The notes under the pieces are model-generated. The model saw nothing but the letters and a program-made list of their open reading frames with translations. It was not told the DNA's origin and ran no database searches. A DNA stretch of 64,000 nt, taken from the NCBI GenBank assembly GCA_031287575.1, contig JAITSV010000080.1, positions 1-64,000 of the forward strand, given 5' to 3'. Shown here piece after piece: positions 39,791-49,194 of this stretch. Origin of the DNA: Desulfovibrio sp. Its GTDB lineage: Bacteria > Desulfobacterota > Desulfovibrionia > Desulfovibrionales > Desulfovibrionaceae. The position numbers were made by a program, and so were the translations under genes. Within the stretch, counting starts at the first letter, position 1, and the number at the start of each line of letters is the position of its first letter.

Positions 39791-40419
39791 GGGAGCTCCT
39801 TGCGGAAAGGATTGGGCGTGCAGCACGGGCGCGCAACGCCTCTTTCAGGTAATGCGGCAAGGCCGGTTGTCCAGCCCCCCGCGCCATTTCCGGCGGGCGG
39901 CGGTGAACTTCCGGCACTGGGGCATATTTGGTCACACTGGGGCGACATTGGGGGCGGCACACTGGCGGCATGCGGACGCATTACGCCAAGCTGCGCACCA
40001 TACCCGCCCTGTCAAGCCACGTCAAGCACGTCATGATGCCGGGGCGCGGGGGCGCCGGGGCAACGCGCGGGCGTGCCCTTTTATTATGGTAGCGCACGGT
40101 CACACCGGGGCAGCGTGGCTCAAACGGCACCGAGGCCGGTGGCGCCACTGGCCGGACAAGGGCGCAGGGCCAGACGGACGGACGGGAGTGCCCGGCGGTG
40201 TCAGCGGTGTCAGCGGTTGCTTCCGCACCCACGCCGGGGTATCGGGGGGCGGCCCGGCGGTCCGCGTTCCCCCCCTGTACCGGTCGGCATCCGCATGCCC
40301 CACCCCGGGCCGCACCGGGCCGCGTCTTGCCGCACCCGGCCACACATGGACGCACCGGGCCACACCGGGCCGCAAGTCCATCCCGCCTGGCCCGCCCATC
40401 CCGACGTACGGAGAATTCC
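39791..40419. other. Intergenic region between rpoZ and the TtcA-like gene
   Basis: About 630 bases without a supportable gene. It contains a short 9-bp repeat (GGTGTCAGC twice, 40197-40214) and a run of degenerate CACCGGGCC units around 40300-40375. Frames that cross it are Pro/Arg-rich and unlike known proteins. Confidence 0.5.
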
Positions 40420-41166
40420 ATGCCCCGCGAAAAACTGTCCTACGCCCAGAAGCAGTGCGTCACCGCCGCAGGCAAGCTGATGCAGCAGACCGCCATGATC
40501 CACCCCGGCGCGCGCATCGGCGTGGCCGTCTCGGGCGGCATGGACAGCTGGGTGCTGTTGCAGGTGCTGAAGCTGCGCCAGCGCATCGTGCCCTTCAAGT
40601 TCGAGATCATGGCCCTGCACGTGAACCCCGGCTTCGACCCGCACAACCACGCCCCGCTGCTGCCCTGGCTGCGCGCCAACGGCGTGGCCTCGCACATCGA
40701 GGTCACCGACCACGGCCCGGTGGCGCATTCGCCCGCCAACCTGCGCAATTCGCCCTGCTTCTACTGCGCCAAGCTGCGCCGCACCCGGCTGTTCGAACTG
40801 TGCAAGCAGTACGGACTGACCCACCTGGCCTTCGGCCACAACGCCGACGACCTGGTGACCACCTTCTTCATGAACCTGGTGCAGACAGGCCGGGTGGACG
40901 GCATGTCCATGAAGGAAGCCTTCTTCGGCGGCAGGCTGACGGTGATCCGCCCCATGATGCTGGTGGAAAAACCGGTCATCGCCCGCGCCGTGAAGCAGTG
41001 GAACCTGCCCGTGTGGACCAACCCCTGCCCGTCGGCCTTCGATTCGCGCCGCAGTGAGATGACCGACGAGGTCAAAGAATTGTGCAAAGGCAGCAAATTC
41101 GCCAAAGCCAACATTTTCAATGGGTTGATCCGCTGGCAGCTCGGGTTGACACCCTCGGACCAATAA
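40420..41166 (+). CDS. ttcA: TtcA-like tRNA-thiolation ATPase (PP-loop family)
   Basis: A 248-residue PP-loop ATPase of the TtcA/TilS superfamily. The ATP pyrophosphatase motif is VAVSGGMDSWVLL near 37-49. PCFYCAKLRR near 112 gives the CxxC that in TtcA binds an Fe-S cluster, and NPCPSAF near 205 gives a further Cys. TtcA makes 2-thiocytidine at position 32 of tRNAs; the family also holds related thiolases, so the exact base is inferred. ATG 40420 follows GGAGAATTCC. The gene stands alone, with a membrane peptidase gene about 110 bases downstream. Confidence 0.82.
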   Translation: MPREKLSYAQKQCVTAAGKLMQQTAMIHPGARIGVAVSGGMDSWVLLQVLKLRQRIVPFKFEIMALHVNPGFDPHNHAPLLPWLRANGVASHIEVTDHGPVAHSPANLRNSPCFYCAKLRRTRLFELCKQYGLTHLAFGHNADDLVTTFFMNLVQTGRVDGMSMKEAFFGGRLTVIRPMMLVEKPVIARAVKQWNLPVWTNPCPSAFDSRRSEMTDEVKELCKGSKFAKANIFNGLIRWQLGLTPSDQ

Positions 41167-41277
41167 CGCTAGACCATCGGGTAGCCTCTGACGCCTGCCG
41201 CAACGCGGCCCGGCCACGCCAGCACTTCCGGCCCCCGTACGATCCAGGCCCATGCAACCAAGGACCACGCCCGACAC

Positions 41278-42180
41278 ATGCTGCTCGGCAAGTACCATAT
41301 CGTCATCCTCAAGGAGCGCGACGGCGCCCACCGCAACCTGCGCATGCGCGGGTGGTTCGGTTTCGCCGTGGTTTGCCTGGGGCTGGCGCTGGCCGGTGCC
41401 AACGTGTGGCTATGGGGCTTCTATTCCGAAAACCTGACCCTGCAACGCCGCCTGGCCGAGGCCGAGCGCACGGTGGAGGAACAGAACGGGCAGATGCTGA
41501 ACATGGTGGGCAAGGTGCGCACCCTGCAAGCCGACCTGAGCCGCGTGCAGCAGTTCGACTCCAAGCTGCGCCTGATGATGAACATGGAGAAGGACCCCGG
41601 CGAAACCGCCTCCATGGGCGGCTCGCGCTCCGAAGATTTTTCCAAGAGCTATCTGCCCCTGCACCGCCAGGAATTGCTGGCCCGCAAGATGCACAGCTTC
41701 CTGCAGCAGCTTTCCACCGACGTGCGGCTGGAAGAGGTGCGCCAGCAGGAACTGGTGCGCGCCCTGCGCGACAACCGCGAGGTGCTGGCCGCCACCCCTT
41801 CCATCTGGCCCGCCGACGGCTACATTTCCTCCACCTTCGGCATGCGCGTCTCGCCCTTCACCGCCAAGGGCGAATTCCACAAGGGCATCGACGTCATCAA
41901 CCGCCCCGGCACGCCCATCTACGCCCCCGCGCGCGGCACCGTGACGCTGGCCGGAGTTGACGGCGCCTACGGCAACTGCGTGGTGCTGCAACATGGCGGG
42001 GGGCTCTCCACCCGCTACGCGCACATGCAGCGCTTCGTGCTGAAGGAAGGCCAGACCATCAACCGGGGAGACCTGATCGGCTACATCGGCAACTCCGGGC
42101 GCAGCACCGGCCCGCACCTGCACTACGAGGTGCGCCTGAACGGGGTGTGCGTGAATCCCATGCGTTACATCCTCAATTAG
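41278..42180 (+). CDS. M23-family peptidoglycan endopeptidase, membrane-anchored
   Basis: A 300-residue protein. One membrane segment at about 29-48 (WFGFAVVCLGLALAGANVWLW) is followed by a coiled coil (LQRRLAEAERTVEEQNGQ...). The C-terminal lysostaphin-type domain has HKGIDVINRPGTPI and HLHYEVRLNG, giving the zinc ligands. It should cleave peptide cross-links in the cell wall from the periplasmic side, or act as an activator if catalytically silent, but the His/Asp ligands look intact. The ATG at 41278 is preceded by a weak ribosome site. It lies 71 bases before a PAP2 phosphatase gene; both fit envelope maintenance. Confidence 0.9.
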   Translation: MLLGKYHIVILKERDGAHRNLRMRGWFGFAVVCLGLALAGANVWLWGFYSENLTLQRRLAEAERTVEEQNGQMLNMVGKVRTLQADLSRVQQFDSKLRLMMNMEKDPGETASMGGSRSEDFSKSYLPLHRQELLARKMHSFLQQLSTDVRLEEVRQQELVRALRDNREVLAATPSIWPADGYISSTFGMRVSPFTAKGEFHKGIDVINRPGTPIYAPARGTVTLAGVDGAYGNCVVLQHGGGLSTRYAHMQRFVLKEGQTINRGDLIGYIGNSGRSTGPHLHYEVRLNGVCVNPMRYILN

Positions 42181-42251
42181 GCACACACCCGCTTCGATCT
42201 CGTGGCCAAGGCATCCGGCCCGGCCCACCCCACACTCTTTCCCCACACCCC

Positions 42252-42959
42252 ATGCTGCACATCTTCGACACCCCCTTCACATGGGACATCGAGTGGCTGC
42301 TGCGCGTCAACGTGGACTGGCGCAACGCGACGCTCGATCTGCTGATGCCGCTCGTCTCCAGCACCCTGCTGCTGTGGGTGGTCATTGCCGCCTGCGCGGC
42401 CCTGTACCTGGCCCGCGCCGGCAAGGCCGGGCTGCGGCCGCTGCTGGCCCTGCTGCTGGTGGTGGGCATTGCCGCCGGGCTGGCCGACGCTTCCAGCAAC
42501 GTATTCAAGAAGGCCACCGACCGGGTGCGCCCGGTAAAGGCCCTGCCGCTGGTACACTACCGCGACGGAGGGGAATGGAAACAGAACCCCGCCGACTTCA
42601 CGCAGCGCAAGAACAAGGGCGATTCCTTCGTTTCGGCCCATGCGGCCAACACCATGGCCGTGGCCGTGGCCCTGTACGCCATGCTGCCGGGCCTGGGCGC
42701 GGCCTGCGCCGCCCGGCGCGGGGGCGGCGCCCCGTCTGGCCCGTCTGGCCTGCCTGGTCCGTCCGGTCCGGACGCTGCATCCCCCCGCCCGGAGCCCCGC
42801 CTCCTGTACCTGACCTTTCTGCTGCCGCTGGTGGTGGGCTATTCGCGCCTGTACCTTGGCAAGCACTACCCTTCCGACGTGCTGGGCGGCTGGCTGGTGG
42901 GCCTGCTTGCCGGGTGCGCGGCGGTGTGGGCGTGGCGGCTGGGCACGGGGCGGCACTAG
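42252..42959 (+). CDS. PAP2-family membrane phosphatase
   Basis: A 235-residue membrane protein with the three PAP2 motifs: KKATDRVRP (K-X6-RP) near 87-95, SAHAANT around 129, and SRLYLGKHYPSD (SR-X5-H-X3-D) near 200. Four to five hydrophobic helices surround them. Such enzymes dephosphorylate undecaprenyl pyrophosphate, phosphatidylglycerol phosphate or lipid A. A loop after the second motif holds PSGPSGLPGPSGPD, coded by 9-bp repeats (42732-42770). It follows the M23 peptidase gene on the same strand; recycling of the undecaprenyl carrier is a reasonable but unproven role. Confidence 0.87.
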   Translation: MLHIFDTPFTWDIEWLLRVNVDWRNATLDLLMPLVSSTLLLWVVIAACAALYLARAGKAGLRPLLALLLVVGIAAGLADASSNVFKKATDRVRPVKALPLVHYRDGGEWKQNPADFTQRKNKGDSFVSAHAANTMAVAVALYAMLPGLGAACAARRGGGAPSGPSGLPGPSGPDAASPRPEPRLLYLTFLLPLVVGYSRLYLGKHYPSDVLGGWLVGLLAGCAAVWAWRLGTGRH

Positions 42960-43012
42960 GACTAGAGCCTGCTCCCCGGCGCATCGCGCCGGATTCTCCT
43001 CGGAACGCCAAC

Positions 43013-43184
43013 GGGCGGGACAGCGCTGTCCCGCCCGTCCTGCTTCAAAAATTGCAATACTTCAACATGGATACAATTTCCAGAAATGGGGTTCCAAGGG
43101 GGCCTCGCCCCCTTGGCCGCCGGAGGCGTCCAAAGCACGCATCGCCATCATGCAAGGCGGGCGGGACATCGCTGTCCCGCCCGC
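43013..43184. terminator. Three hairpins between convergent PAP2 and fliI genes
   Basis: A 24-bp perfect palindrome at 43013-43036 (arm GGGCGGGACAGC), a hairpin CCAAGGGGGC/GCCCCCTTGG at 43094-43116, and a 12-bp stem GCGGGCGGGACA/TGTCCCGCCCGC at 43157-43184. The first and third share the GGCGGGACA core. Short T- or A-rich stretches flank them, so both transcripts should stop here. Confidence 0.65.
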
Positions 43185-43221
43185 TCTCGTTTCGAAAAAC
43201 GTCGCCAATTTTCGGACCTGC

Positions 43222-44628
43222 CTACCCGGCGGCCAAGCCCTGCAACTGCGCGAACGAATCGGCCAGCGGCGCGGCATCGGTCACGTCCTGGCGCAGAAAG
43301 GCGTTGATGGGACCGTTCATGGCGATGGCCTTGTCGATGTCCGGGTTGCTGCCCTGCGCGTAGGCCCCGATGTTGATCATGTCCTCGGCCTTGCGGAAGG
43401 TGGCCAGGTGCCGGGTGATCACGCGGCCCGCGTCCACCACGTTTTTGGCGCAGATGTCGCTGCGCAGCCGGCTGATGGAGCGCAGCACGTCGATGGCGGG
43501 AAAGTGGCCCATGTCGGCCAGGTCGCGGGTAAGCACGATGTGCCCGTCCAGGATGGAGCGTACCGCGTCGGCGATGGGTTCGTTGAAGTCGTCGCCGTCC
43601 ACCAGCACGGTGTAGATGCCGGTGATGGTGCCCTTTTCGCTGCGGCCCGCGCGTTCCAGCAGCTTGGGCAGCTGGGCGAACACGGTGGGGGTGTACCCCT
43701 TTGTCGTGGGCGGTTCGCCCACGGCCAGGCCCACCTCGCGCGCGGCCATGGCGAAGCGGGTCACCGAATCCATCATCAGCAGCACGTCCTTGCCCTGGTC
43801 GCGGAAATGTTCGGCCACGGCGGTGGCGGCGTAGGCGGCGCGCATGCGCACCAGGGGCGACTGGTCGGACGTGGCCACGATGACCACGGACCGGGCCATG
43901 CCTTCCGGCCCCAGATCCTTTTCCATGAACTCCACCACCTCGCGGCCGCGTTCGCCGATGAGGCCGATGACGTTCACGTCGGCCACGGTGTACCGGGCCA
44001 TCATGCCCATGAGCGTCGATTTGCCGACGCCCGACCCGGCCATGATGCCCACGCGCTGCCCTTTGCCCAGGGTGAGCAGGCTGTTGATGACCCGCACGCC
44101 CACGTCCAGCGGGTCGGAAATGCGGGGCCGGGCCAGCGGATTGGGGGGTGAGGCGTACAGGGGTGCCACCCCGCTGGTGGCCACGTGGACGCCGCTGTCC
44201 AGCGGCGCGCCGAAGGCGTCGAAGGCGCGGCCCAGCAGGGCATCACCCACGGGAAAGACGGGGGGCAGGCTGGTGTTGCGGATGAGGCTGCCGGGGCGGA
44301 TGCCGCGCAGATCGCCATAGGGCATGAACAGCAGGTTGCCGTCGCGAAAGCCCACCACCTCGGCGGCAATGCCTTCGCATGTCGCGGGATCCGACACGGC
44401 GCCCTGCCGCCCGGCGCCGCCGACAACCCCGGACTCGCACCCTTCGGGCAGCATGTGGCACACCGCGCCCAGCGGGGCCTTTATGCCGCAGCCTTCGGCG
44501 ACCAGGCCCACCACCTTGGTGACCTTGCCGTAGGTCTGCATGGCCTGCACCTCGCCCAGCAGGCGCTGGCAGGCGGCAGGATCGAGCCCCGACAGGCGGC
44601 TGTCGCGGGTGCCTTCCACGGGGCTCAC
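43222..44628 (-). CDS. fliI: Flagellum-specific ATP synthase FliI
   Basis: Hexameric ATPase that drives export of flagellar subunits. The 468 residues include Walker A GSGVGKST near 188-195, GLIGERGREVVEFMEKD, and Walker B DVLLMMDSVTRFA, in the F1-beta-like order. The start is a GTG at 44628 with GGGGA upstream; the first 20 residues are not conserved, so a later start is possible. fliH ends 55 bases upstream. fliJ, often next in such clusters, is absent; three hairpins follow the stop instead. It is the last gene of the seven-gene flagellar cluster. Confidence 0.95.
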   Translation of the reverse strand: MSPVEGTRDSRLSGLDPAACQRLLGEVQAMQTYGKVTKVVGLVAEGCGIKAPLGAVCHMLPEGCESGVVGGAGRQGAVSDPATCEGIAAEVVGFRDGNLLFMPYGDLRGIRPGSLIRNTSLPPVFPVGDALLGRAFDAFGAPLDSGVHVATSGVAPLYASPPNPLARPRISDPLDVGVRVINSLLTLGKGQRVGIMAGSGVGKSTLMGMMARYTVADVNVIGLIGERGREVVEFMEKDLGPEGMARSVVIVATSDQSPLVRMRAAYAATAVAEHFRDQGKDVLLMMDSVTRFAMAAREVGLAVGEPPTTKGYTPTVFAQLPKLLERAGRSEKGTITGIYTVLVDGDDFNEPIADAVRSILDGHIVLTRDLADMGHFPAIDVLRSISRLRSDICAKNVVDAGRVITRHLATFRKAEDMINIGAYAQGSNPDIDKAIAMNGPINAFLRQDVTDAAPLADSFAQLQGLAAG

Positions 44629-44683
44629 GGGCGGTCCCCAGACAGGGGCACGGACAGGGGCACGGGCGCGGTCATGGACAAGA

Positions 44684-45448
44684 TCATGGGCGATCCTCGG
44701 GCAGGGTCAGCCCGGCCAGCACGTCCTCGATGATCCGGCGGCGGGTTTCGATGGTGTTGTCCACCATGCCGTCGCGGCTTTCCACCACCATGCCGCCGGG
44801 GCCGATGTTCGCGTCGGCGCGCACGCTCCAGGCCTCCAGGCCGGGGAAGCGATCCTTGGTGGCGGCGATGATGTCGGCCACGGCCGGTTCATCCTCGGGG
44901 TTCACGCGCACGGTCAGGGTACGGCGCTGTTCCAGCGCCTGCACCGACTTCACGAACAGCGTCTCCAGCACGGTGGCGCGCTCGGCGTCCACCACCAGGC
45001 CCACGCTGCGTTCCACCGCCGTGCGCATCAGGTCCACCAGGTCGCCGCGCCACGCCGCGAAAATGGACGAGCACTGCCCCTGGATGGCGGAAAGCACGGC
45101 GGACACCGATTCGCCCATGGCCGCGCGAAACTCGTCCAGTTCGTGCTGGGCCTGGGCCATGCCCTCGGCATAGCCGTCGTTGCGGCCCTGCTCGTGGGCG
45201 GCGGCGCGCAGTTCCTCGGCCTCGGCGCGGGCCTGGGCCAGCACCTCGGCGGCCTTGTCCAGCACCTCGCGCGCCCTGGCCTCCGCCTTGGCGCGCACGC
45301 GCGCCATGTATTCCGCTTCGGTGGACTCGTCCCACAGCGGGCGCGGGTTGGCGCCCTCCATGCCGGTCAGGGTGGTCTCGGCGAAGGGGCTGGGCCCCAT
45401 GAAGATGGTGCCCCACCGTTCCGGCTTGCCGGAATCAGACGAAGACAT
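44684..45448 (-). CDS. fliH: Flagellar export regulator FliH
   Basis: A 254-residue partner that binds and restrains FliI and links it to the export gate. The N-terminus has the short Trp-containing segment expected (ERWGTIF). A long Ala/Glu/Arg-rich coiled coil (about 45-110) follows, then a C-terminal stator-like domain with ANIGPGGMVVES. It overlaps fliG by 14 bases at its start (ATG 45448) and lies upstream of fliI. Confidence 0.92.
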   Translation of the reverse strand: MSSSDSGKPERWGTIFMGPSPFAETTLTGMEGANPRPLWDESTEAEYMARVRAKAEARAREVLDKAAEVLAQARAEAEELRAAAHEQGRNDGYAEGMAQAQHELDEFRAAMGESVSAVLSAIQGQCSSIFAAWRGDLVDLMRTAVERSVGLVVDAERATVLETLFVKSVQALEQRRTLTVRVNPEDEPAVADIIAATKDRFPGLEAWSVRADANIGPGGMVVESRDGMVDNTIETRRRIIEDVLAGLTLPEDRP

Positions 45449-46451
45449 CTCCGCCTCCGCGGCCCACGATGATGCGGCCCTCGGTTTCCAGTCTGCGCAC
45501 CGTCTTCACGACGTTCTGCTGCGCGCCTTCCACGTCGGACAGACGCGTGGGGCCCATGATCTCGAGGTCTTCGCGGATCATGGTGGCCGCGCGTTCCGAC
45601 ATGTTCTTGAAGAACTTCTCGCGCAGGTCCTCGGAGGCGCCGCGCAGGGCCATGGTCAGGTCCTCGTTGGAGATTTCCTTGAGCAGTTCGCGGATGCCCC
45701 GGTCGTCCAGCGCCTTCACGTCCTCGAACACGAACATGAGGTTGCGGATGTCCTCGGCCATCTGCGAGGATTCCTCCTCGATTTCGGCCAGCACTTCCTC
45801 TTCGGTGGCGCGGTCCACGGCGTTGAGGATTTCGGCCACGGAGGGCACGCCGCCCACCTTCTTGCCTTCCTTGCCGCCCATGGCGATGAGCTGGCTTTGC
45901 AGCACCTTGTCCACTTCCATCAGCATGTCTTCGGGCACGGCTTCCAGGCGGGCAAGGCGCATGAGCACCTCGGGGCGCACGCCCGCAGGCAGGTTGGTCA
46001 ACAGTTCCGCAGCCTTGTCCGGGTGCATGTGCCCCAGGATAAGCGCCAGGGTCTGCGGGTGTTCGTTGCGCAGGATCTGGGCCAGCAGGCGCGGGCTGAC
46101 GTTGCCCAGTTCGCGGAAGGGCGCGGGGCCGGAGTCGAGGTTCAGCGAGTCCATGATGTACTTGGCGGTCTCGCTGTCCAGGTTCTTCATGAGCATGCGC
46201 TTCACGGCTTCCGCGCCGCCGGCGATCATGTCCTGGCCGGTGACCAGGGCATGGTGGAATTCGCGCAGGACGTCCTCCACCAGTTCCTTGGGCACGGTGT
46301 CCAGTTCCACGATGGCCTTGGAGACGGCGGCGATTTCCTGCCGCTCCATGCGCTTGAAGATTTCGGCGGTGAACTTGTCGCCCAGGGCGAGAAGCAGGAT
46401 CGCCGTCTTCTGGGGCCCCTTAAGCTGCTCCAACCTTTGTTCCGTCGCCAT
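45435..46451 (-). CDS. fliG: Flagellar motor switch protein FliG
   Basis: A rotor protein that couples the MS ring to the stator and sets rotation direction. The 338 residues start with the FliF-binding domain (LKGPQKTAILLLALGD) and carry the EHPQTLALIL motif of the middle domain and a C-terminal domain with the charged torque helix (DLTMALRGASEDLREKFFKNMS). It starts 32 bases inside the end of fliF and overlaps fliH, so the three proteins are coupled. Confidence 0.96.
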   Translation of the reverse strand: MATEQRLEQLKGPQKTAILLLALGDKFTAEIFKRMERQEIAAVSKAIVELDTVPKELVEDVLREFHHALVTGQDMIAGGAEAVKRMLMKNLDSETAKYIMDSLNLDSGPAPFRELGNVSPRLLAQILRNEHPQTLALILGHMHPDKAAELLTNLPAGVRPEVLMRLARLEAVPEDMLMEVDKVLQSQLIAMGGKEGKKVGGVPSVAEILNAVDRATEEEVLAEIEEESSQMAEDIRNLMFVFEDVKALDDRGIRELLKEISNEDLTMALRGASEDLREKFFKNMSERAATMIREDLEIMGPTRLSDVEGAQQNVVKTVRRLETEGRIIVGRGGGDVFV

Positions 46452-48039
46452 GCTTCAACCAGCTCCTGATGATGCTCACGGCCTGATCCATGTTCTGTTC
46501 GGCCATCTGCAGGGCGTGAGCCTTGATGTCCTCGATCTTCTTCAACGCGTCCAGCGCGTCCACTTCCTCGTCGCCCTCGATGAGCGCCAGGCGCTCTTCA
46601 CCTTCGGGCAGACCTTCCAACCCTTCGATCATCTCTCCCTCCACGCGGGGACGGATCATGGCGAGCACCACCGGGCGCACCACCAGCACCAGGAACAGGA
46701 AGACCAGCAGGGCGTTGAGCAGCGGCTTGCCGAGGCGCAGGGCATAGTCCATGACCAGTTGGGCCAGGCTCGATTCCTGCGGCACGTCCGGCCCGCCGAA
46801 CGAAATGCTGCTGACCTCTATGGTGTCGCCGCGCGCACGGTCGTACCCCACGGCATTGGCCACCAACTGGCGGATGCGTTCCACATCTTCGGCCTTGCGG
46901 GGCACGAAGGCCCACTGGCCGTCCGCCCCCTTCTCATACGTGCCGTCCACGATCACCGCAACGGTCAGGCGGGAGATATCACCCACCTGCGCCACGATGT
47001 TCTGTTCTTCCTTGTTGATTTCGTAGTTGGTGGTGCGGGCTTCGCGGTTGCCTTCCTGGGTGGACGCGCCGCCCGTGGGCGAATCGCCCCGGAAGTTGGC
47101 GTCGGGCGAACCGGCTTCGAGGTTGGAGCGGCCGCGCTGCGATTCTTCGCTGCGCTGTTCGCTGCGCACCACGGTCTTTTCCGGGTCGTACAGTTCCTTG
47201 CGGATGGTGCGCTGGCTGAAGTCGAGGTCGGCGTTGACCTTGGCGATGATCTTGCCCGCGCCCAGCACCGGGTAGAGCAGCTCCTCTATGCGCCGCTCCA
47301 GGGTCTGCTGCATGCGCAGCTTGTGATCGAGCTGGGTGGTGGTCATGCCGTTGATGCTGCCGTCCTCGTCGGGGGCGTACAGGATCTTGCCGGTGGTGTC
47401 GGCGATGGACACCTTGTACTTGTCCAGCCCTTCCACGGCCATGACCACCAGGTTGACGATGGCCTGCACGTCCTTGGGTTCCAGCTTCTTGGTGCTGTCG
47501 CGCAGCTTCAGCACCACCGAGACGGACGGCTTCTGCTGCTCTTCGATGAACAGGCTGCGGTGCGGAATGACCAGGTGCACCCGCGCGCTCTCCACGTTGG
47601 GAAATTCCGAGATGGTGCGCGAAAGTTCGCCCTGCAGGGCGCGCTGGTAGTTGATCTTCTGGACGAAGTCGGTCTGGCCCACCTTTACCTGGTCGAAAAT
47701 CTCGAAGCCGATGCCCTGGCCCACCAGATTGCCTTCACCGGCCACCTTCAGCCGCAGGTCGTACACCTTGTCGGCGGGCACGGTGATGGAAGACCCGCCG
47801 TTCTCCAGCTTGTAGGCCACCTTGTCGGCCTGCAACAGCTTGACCACGCGGCTGGCGTCCTCGGGCGACAGGTTGGAGTACAACACCCGGTAGTCGGGCC
47901 GGTTGATCCAGAGTACCAGGCCGAAGAACACGGCCACCACCGCCACGGCCAGACCGGCGATGAAGATGCGCTGCGAGATGGAGATGCGTTCCCAGAAGTC
48001 CTTGGCCTTCTGGATGACGTCTGCGAGAGCGGGAGCCAT
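46420..48039 (-). CDS. fliF: Flagellar MS-ring protein FliF
   Basis: Forms the membrane ring on which the flagellum is built. The 539 residues have a first membrane segment at about 22-42 (RIFIAGLAVAVVAVFFGLVLW), ring-building motifs (NYQRALQGELSRTI), and a second segment near 435-455, followed by the C-terminal FliG-binding tail. The start ATG 48039 lies 365 bases after the fliE stop. This is a wide gap for the cluster, and it is filled by the structured element at 48200-48404 and a partial repeat. Confidence 0.95.
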   Translation of the reverse strand: MAPALADVIQKAKDFWERISISQRIFIAGLAVAVVAVFFGLVLWINRPDYRVLYSNLSPEDASRVVKLLQADKVAYKLENGGSSITVPADKVYDLRLKVAGEGNLVGQGIGFEIFDQVKVGQTDFVQKINYQRALQGELSRTISEFPNVESARVHLVIPHRSLFIEEQQKPSVSVVLKLRDSTKKLEPKDVQAIVNLVVMAVEGLDKYKVSIADTTGKILYAPDEDGSINGMTTTQLDHKLRMQQTLERRIEELLYPVLGAGKIIAKVNADLDFSQRTIRKELYDPEKTVVRSEQRSEESQRGRSNLEAGSPDANFRGDSPTGGASTQEGNREARTTNYEINKEEQNIVAQVGDISRLTVAVIVDGTYEKGADGQWAFVPRKAEDVERIRQLVANAVGYDRARGDTIEVSSISFGGPDVPQESSLAQLVMDYALRLGKPLLNALLVFLFLVLVVRPVVLAMIRPRVEGEMIEGLEGLPEGEERLALIEGDEEVDALDALKKIEDIKAHALQMAEQNMDQAVSIIRSWLKHGDGTKVGAA

Positions 48040-48120
48040 GTATTCTTCCTCCGGGATCGTCTCTGGCGAGTGGTCTCTGGACTGCTATGCAATGCGTGAT
48101 GCGGTGGGCGGTGCGGTGCG

Positions 48121-48154
48121 GGCGCCTGGCGTGGTCGGATTTCCGTTCTCCGCC
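48121..48154 (-). repeat. Partial duplicate of the element's 3' arm
   Basis: These 34 bases match 48200-48233 with three differences, 79 bases apart. 48200-48233 contains the 3' pairing arm of the structured element copy B. The duplicate offers a second possible partner for the 5' arm. Confidence 0.8.
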
Positions 48155-48199
48155 GGGTCACCGCGCGCGGGGCATTCGGATGATTCCCGTCGCCTGCCG

Positions 48200-48404
48200 G
48201 GCGCTTGGCGTGGTCGGATTTTCGTTCTCCGGCGAGGAAGGCGAGCTTTTTACGAAGGGAGCGTACTTTTCTCGTACGTGACCGGAGTAAAAAGCGATGC
48301 CTGACGCTTTGCTCTCGATGTCCGTAAGGCTCGCAAGCTCGCCTAACGGCCACGCTACGCGCCCTTCGGGTCGGTACGCCGGAGGGCGAAAGGCCGACCG
48401 CGCC
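48200..48404 (-). repeat. Structured intergenic element, copy B (core 48220-48391)
   Basis: Read on the minus strand, a 172-nt core starts TTTCGCCCTCCGGC and ends GCCGGAGAACGAAA. It is extended outward by GGTCGG/CCGACC and GGCGC/GCGCC. Internal hairpins use GTTAGGC/GCCTTAC (48324-48347) and GTAC/GTAC (48263-48277). It matches copy A at 3618-3789 along its length with paired changes in helices. It begins 13 bases after the fliE stop and precedes fliF, in the direction of transcription. Confidence 0.75.
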
Positions 48405-48737
48405 CTAGAATTGGATGCGACTGAGTTCCTTGTACGCCTCCATGACCTTGTTCCGCACGGCGGAGGTCATGTTCACGGCAAGTCCGGCCTTTTGCAGGGT
48501 GATCATCAGTTCGTGCACATTCTGGGTTTCGCCGGACGCGAAGGCCTGGATCATGTTGGCCTTTTCGGTCTGCATGTCGTTGACCTTGGTCAGCGACTCG
48601 GAGAGCGTGTTGGTGAACGACTTGGCCTGAACGCCGGAGGCCGTGGGCGCGGCGGTGGCGCGGGTGGCCTGTTCGGCCTTGGTGAAGTTGCCGAGGGCGT
48701 TGGAATAGGCCTTCAGCCCTACTGCCTGGATGCTCAT
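48405..48737 (-). CDS. fliE: Flagellar hook-basal body protein FliE
   Basis: A 110-residue adaptor joining the MS ring to the rod. The C-terminal part (NDMQTEKANMIQAFASGETQNVHELMITLQKAGLAVNMTSAVRNK) has the conserved HELMI and KA-L--N motifs. It starts 19 bases after the flgC stop. The structured element follows its stop after 13 bases. Confidence 0.93.
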   Translation of the reverse strand: MSIQAVGLKAYSNALGNFTKAEQATRATAAPTASGVQAKSFTNTLSESLTKVNDMQTEKANMIQAFASGETQNVHELMITLQKAGLAVNMTSAVRNKVMEAYKELSRIQF

Positions 48738-48756
48738 GGCCGTGTCTCCCCGCTGC

Positions 48757-49194
48757 CTAGCGGCTGATTTCCAAGGCCTTGGTGTACATGGCCTTGACGG
48801 TGTCGATGGTGGTCACGTTGGCCTCGTAGCCGCGCTGGGCGGTCATCAGGCTGGCCATTTCCTCCACCACGTTGATGTCCGGGTAGGCAACGAAGCCGTC
48901 CTGGTCCGCGTCGGGGTGGCCGGGCTCGTAGACGCGCTTGAGGGGGCGCGAGTCGGTGGCCACGTGCATCACGCGCACGCCTTTCAGCTCGCGGTCCAGG
49001 GCGCCCTGCATGTGCTTGGAGAAGGGGTCGTCCACGTCCTGGGCCGCCATGATGGTGGTCTTGCGCCGGTAGGGACCGCCCTGCTCGGTGCGGGTGGTCT
49101 TCACGTTGGCCAGGTTCATGGAAATGATGTTCATGTTCGTGCGTTCCGCGTTGAGCGCGGAGGCGCCGATATCGATGGCGGTCATGAAGTCCAT
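48757..49194 (-). CDS. flgC: Flagellar basal-body rod protein FlgC
   Basis: A proximal rod subunit of 145 residues. The N-terminal phrase SALNAERTNMNIISMNLANVKTTRT and the C-terminal INVVEEMASLMTAQRGYEANV are the paired helices of axial proteins. ATG 49194 overlaps the flgB stop as TAATG, which fixes the start and couples the two genes; a second Met three codons on is possible. Confidence 0.94.
   Translation of the reverse strand: MDFMTAIDIGASALNAERTNMNIISMNLANVKTTRTEQGGPYRRKTTIMAAQDVDDPFSKHMQGALDRELKGVRVMHVATDSRPLKRVYEPGHPDADQDGFVAYPDINVVEEMASLMTAQRGYEANVTTIDTVKAMYTKALEISR

Noticed and set aside
48297..48767. Plus-strand frame across element copy B and fliE
   Set aside because: It is antisense to fliE and its first part is the translated repeat; no conserved protein features.
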